From contig LNAC01000031.1 in NCBI GenBank assembly GCA_002007465.1, positions 5,901,009 to 5,965,008 on the forward strand: a stretch of 64,000 nucleotides of DNA, written 5' to 3'. The notes under the pieces are model-generated. The model did not search any database. It saw only the letters and a list, made by a program, of their open reading frames with translations, and was not told where the DNA came from. The first letter of the stretch is position 1, and each line of letters starts with the position of its first letter. Shown here piece by piece: positions 35,600 through 47,541 of this stretch. Made by a program: the position numbers and the translations under genes. This DNA is from Ailurus styani. Taxonomy: Eukaryota > Chordata > Mammalia > Carnivora > Ailuridae.

Positions 35600-35964
35600 A
35601 TTAATAACTAAAATTGACCTATCCCCATCTCATGCCCCTCCCACCTTCCCAGAAAGAAACACTATTCTGAATTTTGCATTTTTCTCTTGACTTTTTTTGT
35701 AGTTTTATTACCTAAACTGTGATACTTATACATTGGTTTAGTTTAGTTTTTGAGCTTTGTATAAATAGTATTATATTGTATGTAATTTCCTGGGACTTAG
35801 TTGTTAACTCAATATTATTTGAAAATTTGGAAAATTATCCATATTTTTTAGTATGGCTGTGGTTTATTCACTTTCACTACTATATTCACTACTATTCATC
35901 TTTATTAATATATTGCAATAGATTTGCCCTCCTATAATTGGAGAATAGCCCTATCCAGTTTTGG
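35600..35964 (-). mobile_element. Old L1, antisense, left part
   Basis: AGTTTTTGAGCTTTGTATAA, ATGTAATTTCCTGGGACTTAG and GTATGGCTGTGGTTTATTCA follow antisense L1. It is interrupted by the LTR at 35965 and continues at 36445. Confidence 0.7.
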
Positions 35965-36444
35965 TTGCCAGACTCTAAGATGGTCCGCAATGATTTTTTT
36001 CTTCTTGATATCCATGCCTTTGTGTAGACCCTTCCTGCATTGAACAGGGTTGCCCTCTGTGCCAGTTGAGTGTCAGGGAAGTAATGATGAGACTTTGGCA
36101 GCTTTCTCCTTGCTTTCCTGGCTTTCTCTCAGAAGCCATGTTGTGGTGATCCTCAAACAGACCTGTGAAGAAGCCCATGTGGGAGGTAATGAGGCTTCTA
36201 ACAACTGGTATAGATAATTTATCTGTGTGAGTGATTCACCTCTAGCTCTAGACAGGCCTTAAGATGATTGCAGACCTGGCCAATATGTCTTGACTGCATC
36301 CTCATGAGCCTGATTCAGAACCTCCCAGCTGGGCTGCTCTGAAATTTGTGGTCTACAGAAACCATGAGAGATTATGATAAGTATTTATTATTTTTGGCAA
36401 CATTTTGAGGTAATTTATTGTGCAGTTATAGGTATTGAATAAAC
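35965..36444. mobile_element. MaLR/MLT1-class LTR inserted in L1
   Basis: CCAGACTCTAAGATGGTCCG, CCATGCCTTTGTGTAGACCC, GCCTTAAGATGATTGCAGACC, GACTGCATCCTCATGAGCC and CAGAAACCATGAGAGATTATGATAAGTATTTATTATTTTTGG match the ordered motifs of an old MaLR-type LTR. Solo. Confidence 0.7.
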
Positions 36445-38110
36445 CGGCTTTTGTGATTATGTGAATATTTTGTGAACATTTACACACCAGTCTCCTGATG
36501 TGCATGTACAAGACCAAGTACTAAACCAAGATACGAGATTGTTGGGTTAAGATGATAAGAATGTTAAATTTGGAAATCTCATGCCAATTTTTCTGAAATT
36601 TTTACACTAATTTATATTTTGTTGTTTTTTTAATGGTGATCGAAATTTTTTTAAGTCTGTATGTTTGTTTTTGTATGTAATCTCTACATCCAGCGTGAAG
36701 CTTGAATTTACAACCCCAAGATCAAGAGTCACGTGTTCTTCTGACTGAGCCAGCCAGGTGCCCCTACTAATTTATATTTTGATCAGCAGTGTGAATAAAA
36801 ATCTTTCTCAGATTCCATTCTTTTTAACTTTTGATATTGTCAGGTTTCTTAATTTTTTCTGGTCTAGCAAGTGTAAAATAGTATCTCATCACATTTTTAT
36901 TCCTTGCCCCAACATCAAAACAGTAGTCTCCTATATTTTTCCCTAAAAGTTTAAAGTTTTGCTTTATGCCCTTAGTGCATTCAAAATTGACCTATATGTA
37001 TGGAATGAGGTAGGTTTCTTTTCTTTTCTTTCTCTTTTTTTTTTTTTTTACTATGTAGGTAACCAGTTGTCCTAATTATTAAAAAGTCCATCCTTTCCTC
37101 AGTGATATGTTAGTATCATCTGTGTCACGTGAATCTGTTATGTGGATCTGTTTCATAGTTCTGTTCTATAGATCAATTTGTTTATTCCAATACTAATGAC
37201 TTACTGTATTAGTTATGGTGATGCCTAGTAAGGCATCTTAGCTATTCTTGGTTATTCTTCTATAGAACTTTTTGAATTAGTTTTTCAAGTTCTGTTAGGT
37301 TTGAATGGAACTATATTGAATCCATTTATCAATTAGAGGAAAACTGGTATCTTTACAGTATTGGGTTTTTCTGTCCATGAATATGATATATTTCTTCATG
37401 TATTTCAGTCTTCATTAATGTCTTTCAATAACATTTTATCATTTTGTGCATATAGGTTTAACACATCTTTTCTTAGATTTATTCTTAATATGTAGGTTTT
37501 TATTTTTTGCATTTATGAATGATGTCTTTTTTTAAAAACACTATGCTTTATAACTGATTATTTTACAACTGATAGTTGGTGGTATTTAAATACACTTTAT
37601 ATATAAATCACTTTAGCCATCTTGCTGAATTCTCTTTTTATTCCTAATAATAGACTTAAGTATTCTTGTTTTTTGATTCTAGAAGATCTTGTTTCTTGGC
37701 TCTTCTTACTTTGTTTTGTTTTTGTTTTATATGGTCATATTATTTGCAAATAAAAACTACTTTTTCAATCCTGATACATTTTCATTTACTTTTCCATATT
37801 TTTTTATACTAGTAGAACCTCCAGAAAACTTTGATTAAAAGTGGAAATAGTAAAGTGGTAATGATGGCCATTCTTTTCTGGTACCTGATTTTAAAGAGAA
37901 TGTTTTTAATGTAGTACCATGAAGAGCAATTTTACTATATTTCTGTTTTGTTTTGTTGAACCTCTCTTTATTATGTTAAGGGTGTTCCTTTTTTCTTACT
38001 TTGCTGTGAGTTCTCTTCTAAAAATGAGTGTTGAATCTTATCAGATACTTTTTCTGCAGATATTGAAATTATTATTTCTTCCTTCATGATAATTCAGTGA
38101 GGAGCATTTG
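36445..38110 (-). mobile_element. Old L1, antisense, right part
   Basis: TTTACACACCAGTCTCCTGATG, GATCAGCAGTGTGAATAAAA, CAAGTGTAAAATAGTATCTC, AGTTATGGTGATGCCTAGTAAGG and TCTGTCCATGAATATGATATA continue antisense L1 into ORF2. A short old SINE sits at 36622. Confidence 0.78.
36622..36765 (-). mobile_element. Short old CAN-SINE, antisense
   Basis: Flanked by ACTAATTTATATTTTG (36606-36621, 36766-36781). The body AATCTCTACATCCAGCGTGAAGC is an older tRNA-derived type lacking the long GA-rich part. Confidence 0.9.
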
Positions 38111-39114
38111 TAGATATTCTGAGTTTTGTAATGTACCTTCTAAGTTTAGTTATTCTCAATAGGAGGGTCACTCAGAGGACATAGCTATAATGTTGGAAGT
38201 GAAGTCTAGCTGTAAAATTCTTGACTCTCATGATCATAGGAAGGGATTCTACCACTTTGTGCTTATGTAGACAATAGTAATGAGAGCCATCTGGCATACT
38301 GTGTTTAAGCATAGGTCTAATAACATAAATGGCTTAACATTCCACAAAGTGCCCTTGTGCTGACGACTTCAGTGCCACAGAGTTAATTTCCTATAATTAA
38401 TGGTGTGGCTAAGTAAGGGTTGTCTTTGTTGGGGGAAAAGTATTTTATAGAAGCCAAGAGGGTTCAAAGCCCTTTGCTTTTGGAACAAGAGAATTTTGTT
38501 GTCTCAAATCCTTTGTTAATTTAGGCAAGGTATGAATTGTGTGTATTGTTCTCTGAATGAAGTAAATAACCACTGTAATTAATATGGTAGTTTAAAATGA
38601 TGACTTGAGATTTCAAATTCCTAGCTCTCTTTTTTTTTTAGGATCAGATTTTGTAGTATCACAGCAATATAGAGCCTCCCCAAATCTTTCTGAATTCATT
38701 GCCTCTTGGTTCCATGATTGCGTGTTGTTGAAATATGGTACAAACATGAAATTCTAGAAAGTCCTATCTCTTTATAAAGAATTGGAAAATTCTAGAAGTG
38801 AAAAAAAATCCATTCTGAAGGCACCTAAATGATAGCATTCCTTGTTGTTAACACATTTAGGTAAAATCAGGCTTCACAGAGATTTTCCCCTTAAATAAAC
38901 AAGGAATGCACTGTCGCTAACACTGATTATGAGTGGTACTTAAATGCCTCATTTGCAATACAATTGTGGTCTTCACAAAGCTTAACTTTACCTTTAAACT
39001 TTATTGCTGGTGTTATTAGTATAGTTTACTGGCATTAAGAGTAAACTGCTTGATTATATGCTTAAGTTTTTCTTTATTTTTGTTCGTATAGCAAATGGTA
39101 TGTTTCTAACTTTG
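38111..39114. other. Intron 1, no clear feature
   Basis: No transposon recognised and no exon. Confidence 0.45.
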
Positions 39115-39318
39115 AAGTAAGTTAATACAATATGTGGGGTCAGTTCTGATAATAATTAATAATAATAATAATAGTTATTATTAAATTTCATTCCTTATTA
39201 GAAATTGGGTAAAATTGGGANAAAGTAAGTTAATACAATATGTGGGGTCAGTTCTGATAATAATAATAATAGTTATTATTAAATTTCATTCCTTATTAGA
39301 AATTGGGTAAAATTGGGA
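39115..39318. repeat. Near-perfect 100-base direct repeat around a single N
   Basis: 39115-39220 and 39223-39318 are the same text apart from the length of an (ATA)n stretch. The only N between them is at 39221. Probably an assembly artefact. Confidence 0.93.
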
Positions 39319-39869
39319 TGTTATTAAGTGGTTTATGGTCAAGGAATTAACTAAATCATACCAAAATAAATCAGTGAATCACTGGAATGGGTATGTAAGG
39401 AGGGGTGACAGGCCAGGGAGGCAAATTACCATTGACAGAGAACCCACAATGCACAGAACTAGAAGCAGCTAGATGAGAACACTGCGATTTACAAAACCTT
39501 TATATATAATGTTTACCTTTTATACCTAGGAAATACTGAGTTTGCCCCTTATGTCTAGGTAGAGCAGGTTGCCAGCCTGACTCTGGTGGGAGGGATGGTA
39601 AGGTGGTAGGGATGTTTGAAGAGAAAGGTTCTTTAAATGAGTCTGTCTAAAGTCCACTTAGCACTCTTGTTTCGTAAAAGGAATAGAGAAGAGTGCATTG
39701 TGCCTTGGCGTTTGGCATTATAGCTGTAGAGAAGAAATGGAGAGAGAGAACCATTTAATACACAGTGAGGTACACTATTCCAGTGTATCTCTTTTGAACT
39801 ATTGGAATTATCACCTCAAAAAGAAACCTCATACCCATTAGCAGTCACTCTTTACTCTCCACCTCCAAC
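39319..39869. other. Intron 1, no clear feature
   Basis: Nothing recognised. Confidence 0.5.
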
Positions 39870-40530
39870 ACCCAAAGGTTATTCACTTCAAGGTTATTCA
39901 TGTTGTGGCATGTATTAGTACTTCATTTTTATTAATGAATATTATTATGTTGTATGGATATACCATAATTTGTTTATCTAATCATCACTTGAACATTTAC
40001 TTTCTGGGAATCATGAATAATGCTTTTAGGAACACTTGTATATTAAGTTTTGGTGTGGACATGTGTTTTCATTTCTTTTGGATATATAATAAAGTGGAAT
40101 TGCTAGGTCATGTGGTAAGTCTGTTTGATGTTTTAAGGAACTGCCAAACTTTTCTAAAATGGATGTATACCAGTGTACATCCCAGCTAACAATGTTTGAG
40201 GGTTTCAATTTCTCTACATTCTCACCAGTACTTGTTACTGTCTTCCTTGTTGGTTATAGCCATGCCTTAGGGTGTGAAGTGGTTTCTTATTGTGGTTTTG
40301 ATTTTCATTTTCTTAATGACTAATGATGTTGAGCATCTTTTTTGTGTGTGCTTTTTAGTCACTTGTATATTTTCTTTGGAGAAATATGTATTCATATCTT
40401 TTGTTCATTTTTTAAATTAGGTTATTTGTCTTTATTGTTGAGTTGCCAGAATTCTTTATATATTCTTGGATACATCTTGTCTCTTGAACATATGAAGTTT
40501 TTTGGTTTTTTTTTTTTTTACTTTCAGAAA
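39870..40530 (-). mobile_element. Old L1, antisense
   Basis: TATGTTGTATGGATATACCA, GGAATCATGAATAATGCTTT, AGTGGAATTGCTAGGTCATG, TAATGATGTTGAGCATCTTTT and GGAGAAATATGTATTCATAT are standard antisense L1. Confidence 0.9.
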
Positions 40531-40559
40531 AAAGTATTTAGAAAAGTACATTGTCACAG

Positions 40560-40985
40560 CTTGGATTTTTTAGAAACATGCTGAGGTAAAATTTGGAGTG
40601 CAAGATGTTTATTAAAGATCAACACTTAGGGAAAAAAGGAGGACAACAGGATTGGTTGGAGGGAGAAGTTGAACTTAATGCAGGTCTGACAAACCTCCAC
40701 CAACCTGATGGTGAGCTCTGGAGCAAAAATTGCCTGGAGTTGTCCTGCATTAGTCTGAAATGGCAGGTCCTTCATATTCCTACCTGACTCAGTCAATGAC
40801 TAAGCCAGTTAGCCTGGGAAAGGCATGACCTTGAGTGAGGCAACTCTCAGCACTTGAGGCAAACTGAAGTGGGGAACAGTGGGAGGCTCTTTGCTAACTG
40901 TAATCCCTGCTGCTGAGCAACAAGTTCCCCTTGAAGGGGGCATCTGGAGGTGGGGTTCACCTTTGTGTCTATCACATGCATATTA
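40560..40985. other. Probable old repeat (LTR-like), family not named
   Basis: Contains GATGTTTATTAAAGATCAAC, GGAGGGAGAAGTTGAACTTA, CTCAGTCAATGACTAAGCCAG and TTGAGTGAGGCAACTCTCAGC. It has the look of a dispersed LTR and ends cleanly next to an L1, but I cannot name it. The 64-codon frame at 40593 has no domain. Confidence 0.4.
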
Positions 40986-41148
40986 TATTTTAAAATCTAA
41001 GTTGAACCTTGAGTTCACGTAATTTAGCAGAGATCCTGGTAAGCATATATATGGAATGAGAAAATCTGATGTAGGCTTTGCATGTAGGTTATTACTGCTA
41101 TTTCATAGTATTGGCTACTTTGAAATCTTATGAATATAATTAGTTTCT

Positions 41149-41348
41149 TTTTTTTTTTTTTAAGATTTTATTTATTTATTTCACAGAGGGAGAGAGATCA
41201 CAAGTAGGCTGAGAGGCAGGCAGAGAGAGAGGAGGAAGCAGGCTCCCCGCTGAGCAGGGAGCCCGATGCGGGCCTCGATCCCAGGACCCTGAGATCATGA
41301 CCTGAGCCGAAGGCAGAGGCTTTAACCCACTGAGCCACCCAGGCGCCC
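41149..41348 (-). mobile_element. CAN-SINE, antisense
   Basis: Flanked by TATAATTAGTTTCT (41135-41148, 41349-41362). Confidence 0.95.
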
Positions 41349-41362
41349 TATAATTAGTTTCT

Positions 41363-42129
41363 ACTGGTTTAATTTGTCCTGGAGTTATGTATAGTTATAA
41401 TATTATTTATGTTTACCATAGAATTCAAGGTCTCTGAAGTAGCTTATGTGACATTTATATTTGACCCATATAAAAGGCTGTTTGTTCCAGATGACTGTTT
41501 TTCCAAAGTTTTGATTGTATCCTTTTGAGAATTATTTTTGTCCTCAGCCATAGCTCCTCTATTTCCATTCCATATTATGAAAACTTCATAAAAGACTGAT
41601 TAAATTCCTTTTTTTTTTCTTTTTAGGGGCTTCAAAATCAAGAATTGTCTTAGTCCTTGTTTAATTTCTTAGTTTGAGTTTTAGCATTATTTTGAAGATA
41701 TTCTAAGGATTTCATTCTAGCCTTGTTGAGTTTGTCTTTTTGTTAGGCACTAAACAATGTGAAACCTATTCAGATGACTTCCAATTTTCGAACCTCTTAA
41801 AAAGGCACAGTAGTGCATTTTCAGTTTCTTCTAAAATATTTCTATTTGGCATTCCTTAACTTTTGACTCTTTCTTTAGATATTTGATTTACCAAAGTATT
41901 GGTATGATGGGAATGATGAGGAGTAATTTCTATCGATCTTAATTCTGAACAGCAAACCAAATAGACTTTGACAATTTTGGTTGACATGTTTCATCTCTGT
42001 ATTTTAACTATGTCCAACTTGCTCAGACTCCAAATTGTAATACTTCCTGATTATATAAGTTAGTACACAAAAGGGTATAAAAGCATATTATCATAAACTG
42101 AAATTGAAACTGTAATAGTGTAAGTAGTT
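41363..42129. other. Intron 1, no clear feature
   Basis: Nothing recognised. Confidence 0.5.
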
Positions 42130-42355
42130 TGAGTCCACAGTGCAGGTAGAGGAGCTCATTTTAAGAGCTTCTGAGTAGGAGTCAGAAGACTGGAATTAGA
42201 ATCCCCATACCATCTGGGATGGCTGAGCCAAGTTATTTAGCTTTTCAAAGTTCAGGATGCCTCATCTCTGTAAAATGCAAGTATGTCAACTTCTCATACC
42301 CCTGCCTGTGGTGGTGATGACCTAATAAAGTAATGAGTATAAAAGGACTTGGTAA
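42130..42355 (+). mobile_element. MIR
   Basis: Ancient tRNA-derived SINE: GTCAGAAGACTGGAATTAGAATCCCC, CCAAGTTATTTAGCTTTTC, CCTCATCTCTGTAAAATGCAAG, GTGGTGATGACCTAATAAAGTAATGAGTA in the correct order. Confidence 0.85.
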
Positions 42356-42784
42356 CTTTGTGACCAACATATGCTGTTTGGGAGATAGAACAGTGTTCTT
42401 TGGACACACTTTTATCTAAATGAAGATAGAACTGACATACTCGAACATTTATCAGACACTCATTTTAATAAGATTAGAAAGAATATGAACAAATTATATT
42501 TAAAAAATTAATTTGAATTTCATTATGATTATGTTCAATGTAGGGTCTTGGAAATACAAGGCAACTCAACAGGTATTTATAATGGGGCTTTATTATTTCT
42601 TCTTAGAATTCATCCAAATGGTACACATCAGAGGTTTCTCATTCCTTTAAATTGGACTGATTTGGGTATCCTTCATGTGTTTGCGTACAAATTAATTAGA
42701 ACCCAATTATGTTTGAAACTATGTGAATTACTAATATTTATAGAGAAATTTATAGTTTTCAACATATTTTTGTATACATTCTTT

Positions 42785-42974
42785 TTTTTTCTTTTAAGAT
42801 TTTATGTATTTGAGAGAAGGAGTGGGAGAGAGCACGAGAGCAGGGTGAGGGACAGAGGGAGAAGCAGACTCCTCATTGAGCAGGGAGCCCAATATGGGAC
42901 TCGATTCCAGAACTCCAGGATCATGACCTGAGCTGAAGGCAGCTACCTAACTGACTGAGACACCCAGGCGCCCC
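42785..42974 (-). mobile_element. CAN-SINE, antisense, older subtype
   Basis: Flanked by TGTATACATTCTTT (42771-42784, 42975-42988). Confidence 0.94.
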
Positions 42975-43014
42975 TGTATACATTCTTTGATAAAATCTTC
43001 ATAATTGCCCTGTA

Positions 43015-43115
43015 AAAGGAAAGTGCTCTTATTTTCTTTGTTATTTCCATAACTTAGGTTAGGAAAGTTAAGAGTTCCTTAGGGTCACCCAGCTACTAGG
43101 TGGTGGAATTGTGAT
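43015..43115. repeat. Ancient repeat fragment (MIR/L2 age class)
   Basis: GTTAGGAAAGTTAAGAGTTCCTTAGGGTCACCCAGCTACTAGGTGG is a decayed copy of a common ancient repeat core. Confidence 0.55.
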
Positions 43116-43133
43116 TAAAAAGCTGACTTTTTC

Positions 43134-43364
43134 GGGCGCCTGAGTGGCTCAGTGGGTTAAAGCCTCTGCTTTCGGCTCAGGTCATGATCTCAGCGTCCTG
43201 GGATCGAGGCCCACATTGGGCTCTCTGCTCAGCAGGGAGCCTGCTTCCTCCTCTCCCTGTCTCTCTGCCTGCCTCTTTGCCTACTTGTAATCTCTCTCTC
43301 TGTGTCAAATAAATAAATAAAATCTTAAAAAAAAAAATAAAGTTAAAAAAAATAAAAAATAAAA
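43134..43364 (+). mobile_element. CAN-SINE, sense
   Basis: Flanked by TAAAAAGCTGACTTTTTC (43116-43133, 43365-43382). The tail has grown into an A/TAAA-rich tract. Confidence 0.96.
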
Positions 43365-43448
43365 TAAAAAGCTGACTTTTTCATTGCAGTCCTTCTATAC
43401 CATAGTGTCTGGTAAACTAAGGAATTATTTTAGAAAGGATTAGATTGG

Positions 43449-43656
43449 GGGCACCTGGGTGGCTCAGTGGCTTAAAGCCTCTGCCTTCGGCTCAGGTCAT
43501 GGTCTCAAGGTCCTGGGATCAAAGCCCGCATTGGGCTCTCTGCTCAGCAGGGAGCCTGCTTCCTCCCCTCTCACTGCCTGTCTCTTTGCCTACTTGTGAT
43601 CTCTCTCTCCCCACCCCCCTGGGGCAAATAAATAATAAAATCTTAAAAAAAAAAAA
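43449..43656 (+). mobile_element. CAN-SINE, sense
   Basis: Flanked by AGAAAGGATTAGATTGG (43432-43448, 43657-43673). Lies only 67 bases from the preceding sense SINE. Confidence 0.96.
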
Positions 43657-43673
43657 AGAAAGGATTAGATTGG

Positions 43674-44167
43674 AATCAGGTATTCCTTCTCTGAGCTAAG
43701 CCTTGAGCCAAGCATAGATGGCATTCTCTATAGAATCTGCTATTTTCTATGCACCAAGAGCCCATATTACTCTGGGCTTTGTCTTCCATGTCTGCTCCAG
43801 CCTGATGCCCTCATTCCTAAGTCTTTTCTCTAGTGCCCATATATGTCTACGTATACACACACATACACATATACATACTCCAAAACACCTTTTTTGTGTG
43901 CTGCAACCTTGAACTATAAGGTATTCAGGATTATTATGTTATAACCTTTGCTGATGAGCAACTTCTGAGTAATAGGGATATTTTAACTATAATTTGGGTA
44001 GACCTTTTGGTTTCTCGAAAATCTCTGTACCAATTCACTTACTGTACTTTCTTCCACAAGTAGGCTATTATGAGCTGGATTTCCAGAGCCTGACTTAATA
44101 AGCATAGATTCTTTGAGACCAAACCAGCTCCAAAGGTCATAGGGAATTAACCCAGTTTTACTTGTCT
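43674..44167. other. Intron 1, no clear feature
   Basis: Short impure CA/TA tract at 43850-43880. Otherwise nothing recognised. Confidence 0.5.
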
Positions 44168-44182
44168 GGTGATATATTTTAT

Positions 44183-44267
44183 TTTTTTTTATTTTTTATT
44201 TTTTTTAAAGATTTTATTTATTTATATGACACAGAGAGAGAGAGTCACTGAGCCACCCAGGCGCCCC
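44183..44267 (-). mobile_element. CAN-SINE, antisense, internally deleted
   Basis: Flanked by GGTGATATATTTTAT (44168-44182, 44268-44282). Only the tail and the last 26 or so bases of the head remain, with about 120 bases missing between GAGAGAGAG and TCACTGAGCC. Confidence 0.93.
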
Positions 44268-44282
44268 GGTGATATATTTTAT

Positions 44283-45259
44283 ACTTTAATCATTATATTC
44301 AGAATGTGAGGTGGAAAGGCCTTTTATTGCAAAGTCATCTATGTCTAGTTCCTATTTAATACCTACCTAAAAACAAACAGATGTAGAAAACATAGGCATC
44401 TGTGTATTTTAATATTTTCCTATACATATTATAAGAGCTCATGCCATATTTTGAGCAAACAGGGCAACTAAGAAATATTCTACTGTTTCATGTTTTGAAA
44501 TGCTGACTGGATAAAGATTACAGATGACAAGTTATTTATAGCTTTATTTATACATAGTGGATTCTCTGTTGGAATCATAGGAGGAAAGAAGATATGATAA
44601 TTGCTTTGTGTAGTTCACAGAATGAAATTGCAAACTGAGATGTTTTGAATCTAGTTTATACTATAACCATTTCTAGGAAACCATATTTAAACAGCACTGG
44701 TTATCATGAAGTATACAACATGTCAACTGTGTCCCAATTCACATCAGTAAAAACCTTCTACCACTTTATTACCTATAACCTAACCTCCATCAGATAATAC
44801 TAAATAAACTATGTTGAGAGCACATATTAATATATATCAAATGTATCAAACAGCTTGCTGACTGCATTTTCAGTAGTGTTTATCTTTGGTCATGCAGGTT
44901 ATAACTCTGAATTTTTATTAGGAAAACTAAATTGAGAATTTATAATGTTCCTGATTTAGCTTCACCAGCTGTGCCACAGCCATGGAAAATAACTTGAGAG
45001 GGTAAAAATCTAACAGTGAGTAAGGAAGCAACAAATTGCTTTTGCTTCATGCTTACCTGCTTTGAATCTGCTGCTAGAGGGTTTAAGATCACAGATAATA
45101 ATTAGTAGTCTCTTAATATATCATCACTTCATTAAATTGTGACGTGTATTTTTGGATATCTCATAAAATAAGAATATGACTATTAATTGCTGTGTGATCT
45201 TGAGAATCTTGAAAATGATTCTTTAAAATGTGTATCTTTTTTTTTTCTATCTTTTACTC
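44283..45259. other. Intron 1, no clear feature
   Basis: AT-rich; nothing recognised. Confidence 0.5.
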
Positions 45260-45385
45260 ATTCATTTTTAAATTCGACAAATACCCAGTGAGTTTTAAAC
45301 ATGCCAGACATGTGCTGGGGACAGACATGGTACCTCTCCTCAGGGAGATAAAATCTAAAGGGGGAATGTGTTATTAAACATTGTA
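45260..45385. repeat. Ancient repeat fragment
   Basis: CGACAAATACCCAGTGAGTT...CATGTGCTGGGGACAGACATGGTACC is a decayed copy of the repeat core also seen at 12820. Confidence 0.5.
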
Positions 45386-45407
45386 CAGTATTTAGAGCTT
45401 TTTTCCC

Positions 45408-45690
45408 AAGTTTTTTTTTTGAGATTGTAATTGACACGTAACACTATTTAAGTCTAAGGTGTACAATGTGATGATTTATATAGGTACATATTACAAAATG
45501 ATTCCATGATAAGGTTGGTTAACATATCCATCACTTCATACAGTTAACCATCTTTGTGTGTGTGTGTGATGAGAACCTTTAAGATCTACTCTCTTAGCAA
45601 CTTCCAAGTATGCAATGCAGGATTGTTAATTGCAGTCACTATTCTGTACACTGAGTCTCCAGAACTTTAAAATGTGAATCTTGGAAATGA
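45408..45690 (-). mobile_element. L1M 3'-region fragment, antisense
   Basis: GAGATTGTAATTGACACGTAAC, CTAAGGTGTACAATGTGATGA, TAACATATCCATCACTTCATA and GATCTACTCTCTTAGCAACTT are the classic antisense L1M 3' text. Confidence 0.88.
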
Positions 45691-45896
45691 CTCTAGCACC
45701 AAAAATATTTTATAATTTCACTCATTAAAACAGTTACAATGAAATAATAGTATAAATTGTTCTGTTTAGAAATCAGACAATTTGGAACCAATGAAAAATA
45801 ACCTAACTGCTTATATTTAGAGGAAATACTGGATTGGCAGAGGGTATAGTAAATAATGCAAGAAGTCCCTATAATAGTTAATTTAGTTGTGGAATT

Positions 45897-46102
45897 TTTT
45901 TTTTAAGATTATTTATTTATTTATTTGACACAGAGAGAGAGATTACAAGTAGGCAGAGAGGCAGGCAGAGAGACAGGGAGAGGAAGCAGGCTCCCTGCTG
46001 AGCAGAGAGCCCGATGTGGGCCTCGATCCCGATCCCAGGACGCTGAGATCATGACCTGAGCCGAAAGCAGAGGCTTTAACCCACTGAGCCACCCAGGTGC
46101 CC
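45897..46102 (-). mobile_element. CAN-SINE, antisense
   Basis: Flanked by TAGTTGTGGAATT (45884-45896, 46103-46115). Contains a tiny duplication (GATCCCGATCCC). Confidence 0.95.
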
Positions 46103-46115
46103 TAGTTGTGGAATT

Positions 46116-47541
46116 AACAGAGAGAACAGTGCGTGGAATCTCTCATTATGAACATTTCAATTTCTGCTATAGGATGGTGTATAATAGGGAGTTGCTGGTA
46201 AAACCTGTGCACAAACTTGTGGGACTTGACAGATAAGACTAATTCCTGCATATGAATAAATAAACCTTACAAATACTGCTTTTTTATGACAGTGATATAA
46301 TTATCAGTCTAGGTCTTTTATATTTTATAAGTAGCTGTTTGACCGTTTGTTTTAGTAGCTGGAGAGTTAAGCTGCCACCTGGGCCGTGACCTTGTCTCTT
46401 TTAACTCACCACTGCACCCCGCTGTCTTACACATCACCCACCATCCAAACTACAATAGTTTCTTGAAGGAATGTAGACACGTTTTAGCCATGTACTTTTA
46501 TAGAGTTTTCAGTTACCTGTTCACAGAAGAAAAATAACAGCTTTTTCCTTGCTAAATGAGAATGCCTTCCTAGTCAAAAATATTCTCATATTCTAGTTAT
46601 TCCTATTAGGAAATCTCCATCGACAAATAGCATTACTGCTAGTGATAGCAATGATCAGCTATACACACCTTCTATAATACTAGTTCTCAACCACTATTAC
46701 TTGAGCTACATTTTATAAATGAAGAAACTGAAGATTTTGGATATTAGTGTCTCGTCCTTGGCCACTGAGCTATTATTAAATGGCGAAGCCATGATACATT
46801 TATAACAATTAAAAAATATATAAGCCAGCATACATGGAGCACTTAATTACACATCAGGGACTATGCGAAATATTTTAGAGCAGAATTAGATTTTTAATAA
46901 GTTATAATTTTATATCATGATTGTTTACTGGAGTGCCATTTATAGAGTAGGGCTTCCAGACATTGAATTTGACATAGTTTCATTTTTAAAAGGGCTGACT
47001 TTTTCTCTTAAAGTTGTATTTTGAATTATACCAGAGATAACTTAGACTTAATTTATGTATTTATTTATTTTTCTCCTTCTGACTGTCTTTTCTGGGAGGA
47101 AGATATTCTGACCTTGTAATTGGCACATGCTCATAGTTTATTTTAAAAGAAATTTCAGGCTTTTGAAACTAACTGAAAATATTTTTTAAAAAACATTAGA
47201 TGATAGAGAACTAAACTTTAAATAGTGAGTTTAGCTAAATTAAATTCAGTGACTTTAGGTATCTGTATGTTTGGTATCTTTGTTTGGTGACATGAGAGAT
47301 ATAAAGATGACAAAAACTTGATACCTCTAGCTTGGGACTTGTAATCTGTTAGCTGACCCAGACAAATACATAAATAACTACAATGCAAGGCAGGCTATGA
47401 TAAGTACTATGGTATAGGCATCAACAAAGTGCAGTGGGAAATCAGAATAGAGAGATTAATCCCAACTGGGAGGATCTAGGACGTTCTTATGGAGAAGGTA
47501 GGATTGAGAAGAGCTTAATTTATTGCTTTCATTCATTCTAG
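46116..47541. other. ARB2A: End of intron 1
   Basis: About 1.4 kb up to the acceptor of the first coding exon. Apart from a weak ancient-repeat fragment (46715-46800, GATGAAGAAACTGAAG-type core) nothing is recognised. Confidence 0.5.
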
